Shown here piece by piece: positions 39,710 through 52,400 of a stretch of 64,000 nucleotides of DNA (position 1 is its first letter; the number at the start of each line of letters is the position of its first letter). Made by a program: the position numbers and the translations under genes. The notes under the pieces were generated by a model, which saw only the letters and a program-made list of their open reading frames with translations, made no database searches and was not told the DNA's origin. The stretch covers positions 1-64,000 of the forward strand of contig NW_027122925.1 in NCBI RefSeq assembly GCF_023973825.1, given 5' to 3'. Source of the DNA: Plasmodium brasilianum (taxonomy: Eukaryota > Apicomplexa > Aconoidasida > Haemosporida > Plasmodiidae).

Positions 39710-42700
39710 TATATGGATCTTTAATATTGCAATATATATTAAAATAAGAAAAAATTAAACTTATTCTAATAGTACATATTCCTAATTATAAGGAACACAA
39801 TATTTACTAAAAAAAAATTTTTTTCATTATTTTTTTGCGAGAACTTAATAATATACATAGAACTATAAAGTTTATTACAACAAACAAAAAACAAATAACT
39901 TCACAAATATATTATGATATTTTTATCATATGGTTATTTATAAAATAATTCTATTAAATTAATATAATTTCATCTTATATTTACAAATATTTAAATATTT
40001 GAATTAATTAATTAAAAGAATTGCGATTAAATAAATTTCTTATTAAATCCTTTATTAATTAAATATAATATATAATGTATTAATATTTTGAAATATTGAA
40101 ATTACAACATAGTATTCAAAAAATATCGATAAAGCATTGTCCTACATATCAAGAGAATACTTAATAAGTTTAATTAAGGTTTCTTACTATTGCTTTGTCT
40201 TATATATATATTATATTTTTTAAAAACTAATTAATATTGTTAAACAATTTTAATTATTATAATAATATAATAGTAGTAATCATGAATGAAAAGGGAAATA
40301 ATTTGTATTACTCTTTTGTAATATAATAATTATAGTTCTTTATTCTTACTATTTAGACAAAACTATTCTTTTATATACAAAAAAATATATAAAAAGTCCA
40401 GTATATAACATATTATAAGATCTGAGAAAAAAAGAAATTTAAAATATAAAACAAAGATTTTTTTACTTTTGCATCAGGATTTTTAAAAAAATTTAATTTT
40501 TATGTTTTATTTGTACCAATATTTTTAAATGAAAAAATTTATAATTTATCAGCTTAATTATTATATTTTTATTTTTAATTAAATACGTATATTTATTAGA
40601 AATATGAATATAATAAAAAAAAAGAGAAGAAAATATTATACAAAAATTAGCATTATTATATTTTTATTATTTAAAATTGAATATATAATTATCTTGATCT
40701 TTAAAAGTATTATGTAATATAGTATTTACTACCTGTTCCCATTTTTTTAATTTCTAATACTTCCACAATTAAAATTTTTCGTTTAAAATATTTTAAAACA
40801 AATTTTAAAAAATTTATAACAATCTATATATAAATTACATCCTAAATAAAATAGAATCTTACAAAATATATACTTATACAAAGTTTTCATAATTTTTAGG
40901 AACATTCGTTTTAAGCATTTTCTGTAACTTTTATTTTCATTTATTATATGTGTATTTGTATATGTTAGTAATTTTTTTTGCAAAATTAAAGCATATTTAG
41001 TAATGTGTTTAAATTATCTATATATTTTTTTCCTTTTTCTTATTAAAAAGTATATACAAGGTGAATTATTCTTATATATATTATAAATTATATATATATA
41101 TATATAGTATTATTTAATATCAATTATTTTTCGAATTCACCTGTATTCATTATAATTTTAATTCTTTTATTCTTCTAAATTTACCATTTACACATTAAAG
41201 TACCATTCATAGATGATATATGCAATGTTATACTCTGTAGAGTAAATGGTTTCCGTTTCTTCAATATTTATATTTAAGAGAAAAAAATATATATTTTTAC
41301 AATTATTATTGAAATTAAATTACTCCCTGCAGAATCATTAGTGATTATTTAACATTTCATTATAAAAATGTTACAATATTTCATTTGTTCTATTAGAAAT
41401 TAAAATGTAATATACTTCAGTAGTAGTGCATATTTTAATTAATATACCAAGCTAATAAAATTTCTTGGTTTTATTTATATATTTTCTATACTATTGTGAT
41501 TTTCGGTTAAATCTGTCGCTTTATGGGAGTTTATTTATCCAAATGATTCAATATATCCTTTACTCTATACTACGATTTCACACTTTATATAACTTAACAT
41601 TCATTTATATAATTTGTCACAAAAATTACTGTACCATTGTAATATTATCATTATAATGTATATACTGTCACTTCTGAATTGCTTATTTACTTAAACATTC
41701 ATTATATTTATATATTACTTATGATCAATTTTTTTATATATTGTAGTTCTGCTTACATATATTGATTACATAATTTACATAATATGTGTACATTTTTAAA
41801 TAATAATTTATATACATGTATAAGGTACATTGTATTTCTCATATATTTATGATGTTTTCTCTTGTACTAAAAATTATTTTTATTTATATACGTAGGTCTG
41901 TATACGTTAAAATATAACTTTTATAGAAAATCACACAGAAATAAACATATATACATATATATATAAAGTTCTCCATATATTTCGCTAAAAATATTTTTTA
42001 TCTTTTTTTATCATTATAAGATCTAAAACAAAATTTCGTTTATAAATGTATCTATTTTAGTATTATTATAAATAAATTCGATTTTTTAATATAATCCAAA
42101 ATTTTATTAATGATTAATGCTCCCAATTTTGTAACTCATCATATAAGATTGATATATATTTACAATTTTCCATTTAAAAAGGTAAATTCAAGTCTTTCCT
42201 TTAAATTTTTCAAAAGAACATTTTTTTATACTTCCACTGAGTTACATCTCTTTGCTTTAACTTTATTTTCATTTCATCATTTATTTCATTAAAATAATTT
42301 CTTTAACTTTTTATTTTTAAATTTACATTTTATATAAATTCTAACCTTGCTCATTTTCATTCTTATAACATTACCATAAATATTTAATAATAGTCTCCCA
42401 CTTCAACATTTGTGATATTGATATTATCATACTCGAATTTGTTAAATTACTAAAATATTACTTTAGCGTATTTTTTATATAATTTTATTATAACATTAGA
42501 ATTATTAATTAAATTGTTCGTAATTTTATTGTTGATTATAATATATTAAAAAGATATTATCTATTAGAAAAGACAAATAATAGAATATATATTTATGATG
42601 TAAATGTTGTAAAATAAATATGATTCCATTAATATAGTTCCCACTATATATGTTACATCTTAGATTTAATTAAAAATATTTTTTAGTAAAGACACAATAA

Positions 42701-44956
42701 TTCAAAGGGTTCTTTGAATTACACTCAATTGCAAATACTTATTTATTTATACCTAGATAAATCCTTTTAATAGCTTGTATTAAATTGTATTATAGATTAT
42801 ATTATTCCATAAAAAATAGGCATATTCCATCCGAATATTTTTTAACGTTTCTTAAAAATTAATAAAATATTTATATAAGAACAGATAGTCTAAAATAAAG
42901 ATAAAAATAGAAATATATTTTTGCAAATCTGTATTTCATTATTACTTTAAGTAATGAAACAAAAAACATAATAATTTTATATAATATATAAATAACAACA
43001 AGGTATAAATAAAGTTTATTAAATTTTTTTTTCATAAGTTCAAATAGATATGTAAGAATATCTTTAATTTTTTCATTGTTTCTAATTAAAGAAATATTAT
43101 ATAAAGGAAGATAGATAGGCTCAATTCCAAATAATTATTTTTGCTTAATACATTTTTAAATGTAAAAAAGTGTTATTTCTTGACATAATAGAATTATTTC
43201 ATATATATATTACTTTCACAAAAGATACTGTGATAAAATACAATAATACTAAATATTAAAAAAAAAAAAAAATTAAGAATAAATATAACTAATTCTTTTA
43301 TTAATATTCTTATTATAATTGTTTCACGTTCCCCAGACATAAGTGTTCTTATATTATACTATTTTTTTCTTTTAGATCTAAGTATGCTTTCATAAGGGAA
43401 AATATATGCATATATTGTTTAAATGTTTCAACAATACAGTTTAAATTGTATTCTTTTGTAATAAATAAAACATATATTAATGTTATATGGTAATTTTTAT
43501 TTGAATTAGCAAAAAAACAAGTTTACAGATAAAAATGTTTCATGAAAATTACAAGCAAAAAATTTGCATGGCATAGATTATAGAAGGAACTTATTTAAGC
43601 CTTGTTAAAAAAATTAGAATAATTTTTTAAGTGTATCATAATAAAATTTATCTAACAAGCATAAACATACTTATTAATTTATAAATTACTATAAACAAAA
43701 AAGGATTCATTTGACCTTTATTTTACTTAATGATCATTATAAATATTAAATAATTAGTTATTGCAAATATAAACTCATATATTTATATATATTCTTAACA
43801 TGATAGTAATACACTAATTAATATATTTATAGGCAACCGTAAAGACTAGCACATATATGAAGAAATATCTACACGTTTTTATATTACTGTGAAAAATATA
43901 TATTTATTTTCACTTCCACTCATAATTTAACCTTTAATATATATATATATATATATATTTAAAATTTTATCAATATTATAAAGAAAAATAAATAATTATA
44001 ACATAAATATATTAATATATTATTATATTTAATCTATTAAATTAATAATTTAATAATATAAAATGTTTAATAGTTTATTTATTTATAATATTTCAATAGC
44101 GTACATATTTAATATATTTTGGCAAAATATAATTAACACTAAATTACTCATAATAATTAAGTAATATATAATTTCGCGTATTCATGTAATTGTAAATATA
44201 TATAATTTATGAGTTTCTAAACTATTATAAATAAACCATTTTTAATTAGGATCGTTTTTTTTTTTTTTTTATTTAAAACAATAAATTTATATCATGAAAA
44301 AAAAATTAAAATTCAATTTTTACAACAATGCGTCTGATAACTTATTTCATATAAAAAATATGTTATATAATAAATATTAAGTTTATCTTTTAGCAAAATA
44401 TATATATATATATATATCAATACAGAAAAATATATTCTGTTTCTTACATTATAAAAAGAAAAAGACTCATTTGTTATTAAATTAAAACCAAATAATACAA
44501 TATTTTAATAACCAAAAAAAAAATATATTCTAGACTAGAACAACATACATATAATAAAAATTAGCATTTTTTATTTAAAATATAAATTATAACACTTCAT
44601 AAAAATTATATGAATAGTGTTGTTGTATAATCATTTAATATACAAGCGTATAGTTTTCACATAGCACTATTTATATGCAAAAAAATGCATATTAATACAT
44701 AATATATACTTAGTAAAAAGTTATTCATTATAATACAAATAAAAAATTATTAAAATACTCACAATATAAAGAAAACTTAATATATATATATTTTTTTTTG
44801 CTGAAGTGTGTCTGAAAGATCATGTGGTGTAGAAACATTTATAAAAAAATAGGAATATATATATAAGATTAATATGTATATAATTAAAGATATTACAGTT
44901 ATTTCTTCATATTAAAGACCTCCTCTCAAATTGAAATATATTCCTTATAACAAATT
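39710..44956. other. Non-coding spacer
   Basis: About 5.2 kb of AT-rich DNA between two pseudogenes. Open frames at 40783-40983, 41465-41656 and 42110-42292 are short and F/I/Y-rich, without family features. It holds a perfect hairpin at 42699-42720 and (AT)n runs near 43940 and 44399. The sequence TTTACAGATAAAAATGTTT near 43522 resembles one near 21723, hinting at more duplicated non-coding DNA. Confidence 0.5.
42699..42720. repeat. Perfect 9-bp stem hairpin
   Basis: AATTCAAAG, loop GGTT, CTTTGAATT. A perfect inverted repeat in non-coding DNA with no gene end beside it; function unknown. Confidence 0.6.
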
Positions 44957-45923
44957 TTATGTTTTCCTAAATTTAATTTTTTCATATTTTTTAACTTTTT
45001 TATGGTAATAAATAATTCTTGATATAATAGTAATACCCAGTGTAAAGAAGAGTACACAATATATTAGAAAATCAAAAAATGGTGTTATATGTAAATATAC
45101 ACTTTCTCCATTATCCTTAGATACTGTATAACTGAAAAAAGAACCTACATTATCCTTCAAATAATTGTGAAAATCACAAAGTTGTGACGAACTTAATAAC
45201 AAACGTAATAATTTATACAACCCTCTTGTAAGACCACAATTACAAGAAAAATCTAACATAAGCGATAAGGACAACAAAAAAAAGAATATTAAAGGTAAAG
45301 CAAGTCGAAACCCCAATTTTCTACGCATTATTTTTTTGTAAACCTTATGACTAATATTCCTGTTATTTTTAAGAAAATCTATATAATCAAGTTCTTTAAA
45401 TACTTTTTTTTCTACAAGGGAATATTTTTTTGTTACAAATATCCAAGATTTATTTTACACATGGCGTTTATGACTTTTCTCATTATTTAATGTGCTTTTA
45501 TTTGATTCACTCACTTTTCCATTTACCTCTTTTTCATAATTACATATATCTTCTTTATTGTTCAATCCAATATATGGTAACTCTACTTTAGTACCTACAA
45601 CACTTGACTCCTTATTATTCTTATATTTTGTTAGTACTGGATGAATTCTCGTATTTAATTCTCCACCAAATATATAACTCCCCTCCAAATATTTATTAAG
45701 CTTACTCTGAAAAAACAAAGTAAATATTTGTTATTAAAAGAATAAATAAATTAATTCATTCTAAAATTTAATTTTAGTAAAAATAAAAAACGAAAAATAT
45801 TAATGATTCAAATATCTTTATGTTATGTTTAAATATTACATCATTGTAAATATGACATGTCCCCAATGGTAGGACAAAGGCAAAAATTTTAATAAAAAAG
45901 ATTAAGTTAATTTTATGTTTCAT
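44957..45923 (-). pseudogene. fam-l type gene with one nonsense codon
   Basis: Relative of the gene at 5380-6361. Exon 1 is 45923-45840 (28 codons, starts MKHKINLIFFIK; an ATG three bases upstream is also in frame), donor GTAATA, intron 45707-45839, exon 2 45706-44957. The frame is continuous except for TAA at 45457-45455. Downstream are KELDYIDFLKNNR, a helix (LALPLIFFFLLSLSLMLDF), Cys-containing loop, a second helix and the tail YHKKVKKYEKIKFRKT. At the PEXEL position the sequence is HPVLTK: the expected Arg is Pro, so the export motif is also lost. Two independent changes point to a pseudogene, although only one base change separates it from a full-length frame. Some annotations may list the two halves as separate genes. 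Confidence 0.83.
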
Positions 45924-48463
45924 CATATATATTTTCATTATTGTAAGTTATTTAATAAGCATAAAATTAATAATAACACAATATAATCTTAATGATAAAA
46001 ATAAACAAAATTTATGTAATTTTCTTTTTTTGTTTATTTTGTAATTTCATAATAAAATGTAACTACAATAATTTTTACAATAGAGACAAAGAAAAAAAAT
46101 TTAAATATATACTTAAAATATTTATTTTAATTTTATTTTTTAAAAAACTGCTGCTTATTGAAATAAAAAATATGAACTATTTTATAAATATTCAAACAAT
46201 ATAATTTATTGTAGTAGAATGTTAAATAATTCTTGTACTAGTTCTTATAAAAAAAAAAATAATAAAATATATATATTATTTCTTAACATTTTGAAATATA
46301 CATATTGTAAAGAATATAGAGAATATAGATAATTTTTTTTTCTAAATAATAGAAGAATAATAACGAAATTTAAAGATATATTTTTAATAATAATTATAAT
46401 TTCATAAAAATTACAGGGAAAACAATATACGATTAATGAAATATCGATTAATTTAACGATAGTATAATAATCACATTATATGGGGAAAAAAATATATAGT
46501 ATAATTTAATGAGCTATATTACCTATATTATTTCATTAGTTACTACAAAAACATAATCGATTTTTTATGTTTTATAACATATTTAAAAAATCATATTAAC
46601 AATCTATTACCTAATCTATTTATAAATATTTCTTTAAAAGTGTAAAAAGAATGATTTTTTTATTTTTCTATAATTGTTTTTGAAAATAATAATTATTATT
46701 TAAGATTTGTTTAAGCCGTAATATCTAAATGAAATGTTTTAAAATTTCTTCACATATACTGTTTTTTTAATTATGTATATGTATATATAAAAATATATTA
46801 GAAAAGTAGATATACGGTATAAAACTTAAAAAAGTTTACATTATGTGTAAATCTACAAGCATAGTAATAATTTAGGTTCAAATATATATATATATATATT
46901 GTTTTTCCAAGAAAAAAAAAAATATTTTTTGTTTATTTATTTTAACATGAAAATTTTATTAATTTTAAAAAAATAAATTAATTCACAATTGCATATGTAC
47001 AATAATAGAATCCAAAATATATGAATAATTTTATTTGCGCTAACAGAATAGTAATACACAAATTAATAATATATTACAAAAAGTTTCCACTAAAAATTAA
47101 AAAACACAATAAAACACTGAATTTTTCATAGATAAAACTTGAGTACTATACTTTGAACACTAAGTCTATAACCTAAACTTGTATGTATGAATTATATATA
47201 AAAAAAACACTAACTCTTTTTTCTATTATTTTATTTAAACTATTATCATTATTAATTTGAGGAAGTTACCACTTGTTAAAATTATCTACATATTTTTTAT
47301 AAGTACTTAAAACTATGTTATGTCAGTACCTAATATATTTATAGATATAAAAAATTTAATATGTAATTAAATAAATACATAAAAATTATTACATTATTTT
47401 AAAATATATATATTTATTTTAATAAATCTTAAAAGTAATTTAGTTATTTACAGATAAAATATATTCTTTTACAAATTTACTATTATAAAAAGTAAGAGCA
47501 AATATTTTTTACATATTATACCTTAATATGTTATTAAATATAATTCTTTAATATAATCCTTGAATGATATAAATAAAGAAAAAAACTATTATATTATTAA
47601 TTATTCATTAATTTCAATTTATTATGTATTTAATTAATGTTTGTAAAGTTGAATGAACCCTAAAATTATGAACAGTAATGATATAATAATTAATTATAAC
47701 TGTTCTTATAATTTTAATGAAGGAGAATTTCTAAATTATAAAGTAACTGTAAATAAGTTATTATTAAGATACAAACTACTTTATTATATATCTATTATTT
47801 CACATTTATACTATGCAAGAAAATATAAAATTTTTTTTAAAATGATTTTTATAATTAATATATTTTGTGCCATATTTCACGTAGAACGTATTAGATAGAA
47901 TATATGTTAAGATATTTTTCCATAGAAAAAAAAAATATATATGCGTACTTATGAAAAATAAAATATTAACCTACATTCATTGAATGTAAATAAAGACGCT
48001 ATTATTGTTAAATTATAAATAACTCATTTTCTTAATAAATTGAATAAATAATCATTGTACAATAGATCGAAATAAAAATGAGAAAGCAAATATGTTTATG
48101 CAAATAATGAGTGACATGCTTCAAGAACATTATGTGGATTATGACGTTATATATTAATATTAATGTATATACATAAATATTTAATAAAATATATTTTAAT
48201 TCGTACATTAGTATACATAGCAAAATTATTCAACTAATCTAAAGTCGTTCTTTAAACAAAATAATTGAAAAATATTAAAGCATGAAAAATTCAAATTATC
48301 AGAAAAACTATGTACATATATTTTTACTTTTTCCTAACAAAATTGTCAGTATATATAGATATATATATAAAATAAAAATGATTACTGTTATGCTTCTTAA
48401 ATGTATCCTTAAGAATATTACTTTTTGTTAAGTACTTTTTTAGAGAAAGACGCATATAACATA
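45924..48463. other. Non-coding spacer
   Basis: About 2.5 kb of AT-rich DNA. Plus-strand open frames at 45992-46204 and 47653-47898 and a minus-strand one at 48032-48223 are short. The 81-residue one at 47653 has a fairly mixed composition (SYNFNEGEFLNYKVTVNK) but no recognisable family. The part about 48.2-48.3 kb resembles the 3' flanks of other exported-protein genes in the window. Confidence 0.5.
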
Positions 48464-49405
48464 TTATTCATTTAATCGTTTTCTAAACATTATATTTTCA
48501 TATATTGTAGCTTTTTTATAGTAATAAAATATCCCTAATACAAACATAACAACTAATATAAATAATGGAATGCAATATAGAAAAATAGGAAATACTAACA
48601 TTTTCGTTGAGGCACCGCATTCACTCAAATATAACCAATGAAATATTTTTCATGTTACATTATAACTACTCGAATCGGTATCAAATATTACAACTAACAA
48701 CCTTAATACCTCCATCATACCCCCTTCTTAACCTCAAAGCCTAAATTATAAATCTAATACATGTATCACTAATACAAATAATAATAATAATATATGCAAA
48801 CGGGTTGTAATCCATATTTTCTACTTTTTAATTTTCTGTAAAACTTATCATTAACTAACATCATTTTTTTTAAAAAATCTATATCATTATGTCCATTCAT
48901 TATTTTTTTCTTATAATATGAATATGTTTTATGTTATATGGTGCATTTATGTTTCATAAGTCGCTTAATAATTTCCTCCTTAATTAATGAACTTTCATAT
49001 AATTGCTTCTTTTTCTCTTTTTCCCCTTTTTTAATGATTCTAAATAATTTTACGCTATTATTTTTTATATTATATGGTAAATTTTTTTTTAAATTCCAGT
49101 ATTTGAATAAATACCCTTTTTACAGATTCCTAATAGTCGAAAAATTTTTGTATCTAATTTTCTATGAAGAATATATTTCTCATCTAAACATTTTTTAAAC
49201 CTCTAAAAAAACAAAAAAAAATGTGAATATTTTTTAAGTATAAAAATTTTCTCATTCTAGAAAAAATAACTAATAAAAGTATCAATAACAGGAATATCTT
49301 CGAGAAATATTATTATACCATGTAACTGTAAGAAATACAGATCCAACTTAAAAGTATAAAAAGGAAAGTTTTTATAAAAAAGATAAACTTAATCATTTGC
49401 TCTAT
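48464..49405 (-). pseudogene. fam-l type pseudogene, heavily damaged
   Basis: Counterpart of 5380-6361 at the start of the second duplicated block. Exon 1 relic is 49405-49319: the 29-codon phase and donor GTATAA are kept, but the start codon reads ATA (ATAGAGCAA where relatives have ATGGARCAA). The intron is 49203-49318; exon 2 starts at 49202 with a CLDEKYILHRKLDTK segment and RLLGI at the PEXEL position. Several stops and frameshifts follow. Fragments in different frames include DIDFLKKMMLVNDKFYRKLK and, at the end, a helix (FPIFLYCIPLFILVVMFVLG) followed by FYYYKKATIYENIMFRKR and a stop at 48464. Confidence 0.82.
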
Positions 49406-52400
49406 ATTGTAGGCTTTTAATATAGTGATATATTGAATAAATAAAAAATTAACATTAATTTACATAATTCCAACAATAAAAAAACATTTTTATATGTTTT
49501 TTAAATATTTTTTCATAAAAATTTAAACATATACAATACAGTATATTTCACTATATATACAAAAAAAAAAAAAAAAAATACTTAATTTTAGGTGCTATAA
49601 AATATTATAATTAATATATATAATAAATTAACTTGAAGCAAAATAATACAATTTCAATTCATAATATTTAATTTAATTACATATTAGTATAATTAAACAT
49701 TTTGTTTTATAATTTTTACAATTTTTGGAAATTTTGATTAAATTTACAATATAGAATGTATAGAATATAGATATGTTCTGTTATTCTATGTATAAGTAGA
49801 ATTATTGGTATTTTTTTTTTTTTTTTCCCATAAATTATTCAAATTTTATAAATATTATATTCCGGAAAATGTATTTATTAATGATAAATAAATATTAGTT
49901 ATTACAACAATGAAACATAAGTATTAATAAATTAAAAAAATATATATCTATTGTAAAATTTTCCGAGTTTTACAAATTATTATGCAAACAATTTTTTATA
50001 AGAATTAATATATTTAATTAATTGAAGTAGTAAATTTATACATTCTCTATTAAATATTATATACTCTGAATGTAAATATAGAGTGAATTTTTTAATTTTT
50101 TTTTTATTGTTTTAGAAAATTATAATTTTAACACATTAACAATTTATACCTTTTTTTACTAATGAAAAATAACTATATTGATGAAATAAATTAAAAAATT
50201 TTATTTTTAGTTAATTATTTATATATAGAAGAATATATTAACCTATTAAAAAAAAAAAAAAAGCTATTGAAGTTAAATATTTTGTGGAAATATTGTATAC
50301 AGTTTCATTAATTTAAAAATATACCAAAAGAAATATATATATATATATAGATAATATATAGGGTATAAAGTGTGTATAACAAATAAGAAAGCATAACAAT
50401 AAATGTTACTATTAGGAATGCTTTAGTAATTTTTATATTTATAATATTAGAAGGAATATATAATGTTTTATATATTCCATTAAAATTATATTATGCCTAT
50501 AATATATGTTTACTCGTACATCAATATAAATTGACATATATATTAAAATAAACAATACCTTCCTAAAATAAACATTATGATGTTTTTATTTCCTTAACTT
50601 ATATATTAATTTCATTATAACATTTATAAAGACACTTATTTATTTTGTTCTAGGTTTTCACGCATTAAGAATTTCTCACATTTTTTTTATTAGTTAACGC
50701 TTCCACATATAATGCTCGTTAATCAATTTTAAATTCTTATTATATCTTATGTATATATATTGAGAAATAAATTACAAAAAGTAAATGCTCTTTAGAGTCT
50801 TTCTAAACATTTACATATAAATAATCCTTTTCAGTTTAAGCAACAATTATTGTTCTTAAGCCTTTTTTGATATACCTTTTTAAACCATAAATTTCTATCC
50901 TTATAAATCATTTAATTCATATAAATTATGAAATCACACACAAATAATTTAATATACAGAAATATATATAATTTTTTCCTTATTAAGTTTATATATAATC
51001 CCACAGTATATATGTATATATATGTTATATTATTTTTTTAGCATATCTATTTTATATTTTATAAATAATATTATTAATATTTAATATATATAAATAAAAC
51101 AATATTAATATAAAATAATATCATGTTTCAATTTCCAGAATATTGTATAATATTTATAATACTTATATATTTCAATATCTACAAACTATAATACATTCTT
51201 TAAAATGTTCAAATTTTATAGAGTATAGTGTGTTATTTTTATGGTTTAAAGTATAATTAACCTAAATAGTTATATGCTTTTATTGCTCTAAAAAGATATA
51301 GTATTTGAAAATTTTAATTTTTTTATATTTTTAATGCAAATTATTTGTTTTCTAAATGTACAAAACTTCAATACTTTATTTAATATATATAGTACTATTA
51401 TCTATGGCGAAAAATGTTACTTATTATATAATAACCTACATACAGATGTTCTTTACAATATTTCAATACTTTTTTTATATAATTGTAAAACATTAAAAAT
51501 TATTAAGGTAGTCATAAAAATAATAAATCTAAATTCGAAGAACAGCCAACTCAAAACATATTAATGAATATACAAACATATTGAAACTCAATGACATTTA
51601 ATTTAAGTAAAACCCTCATTCGAAAGTTTACTGCCATGCCATGAAGCACCTTTTAATGCTACTCCATATGATTATATATCATTTTTTCCAGTAAATATAT
51701 GATCCTTCATTCTGATGCTTTTTAATTTTGTTTTATATAAAACTGTAAATTTTTCTGCTTAAAAATGTGAATAATATTCTCCTAATCTTTATTCCATTCA
51801 GGAAAAACATTACTGCTGTAATAATGTTACATTTACAAAAATATGATATTTTTTAATACTATTTTATACTATTTTAAAATTGCTGTCTTTTACAATAAAA
51901 ATAGAATTTTGAATTTGAAACATCCAGATGAACTATATTACCAATTAACTAGTTTTGTTTCTGTAATAATCAGACATATTCAGGACATATTAAGTATTAT
52001 TTATCGTAGAATATTGTAAAAAGTTCTAAATTATAAGTATTCAACAATAATAATTTTTCATATAGAAAATTAAGTACTGTACAGTTTAACTGAAATATAT
52101 TTTTAAAAAATACGAAAAAGAATATTAGAATTATATTCGTTAATAATAATCCTACAAATATAGTAATATATTAGTGATATTCTAATAGAACTATAAAAAA
52201 TTCTTATATCAGTACCACAGTGAACAAGTTAAACAATGCAAAATATAATATATTAAATTAAAAGTAAAGCATTTTATTCAACGTTATAAGTTACGTAGAT
52301 AAATAGAAAATATAAAAAAGCAATAATTTTAATTTGACCTCCAATATACATATTTTTGTTTAACTTTAATACAGTAAGAATATATTTTATTATTTAGAAG

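Noticed and set aside
47653..47898. Plus-strand 81-codon open frame beginning MNPKIMNSNDII
   Set aside because: Fairly mixed composition but no recognisable family, no conserved partner in copy 1 and no splice context; left as non-coding pending a search.
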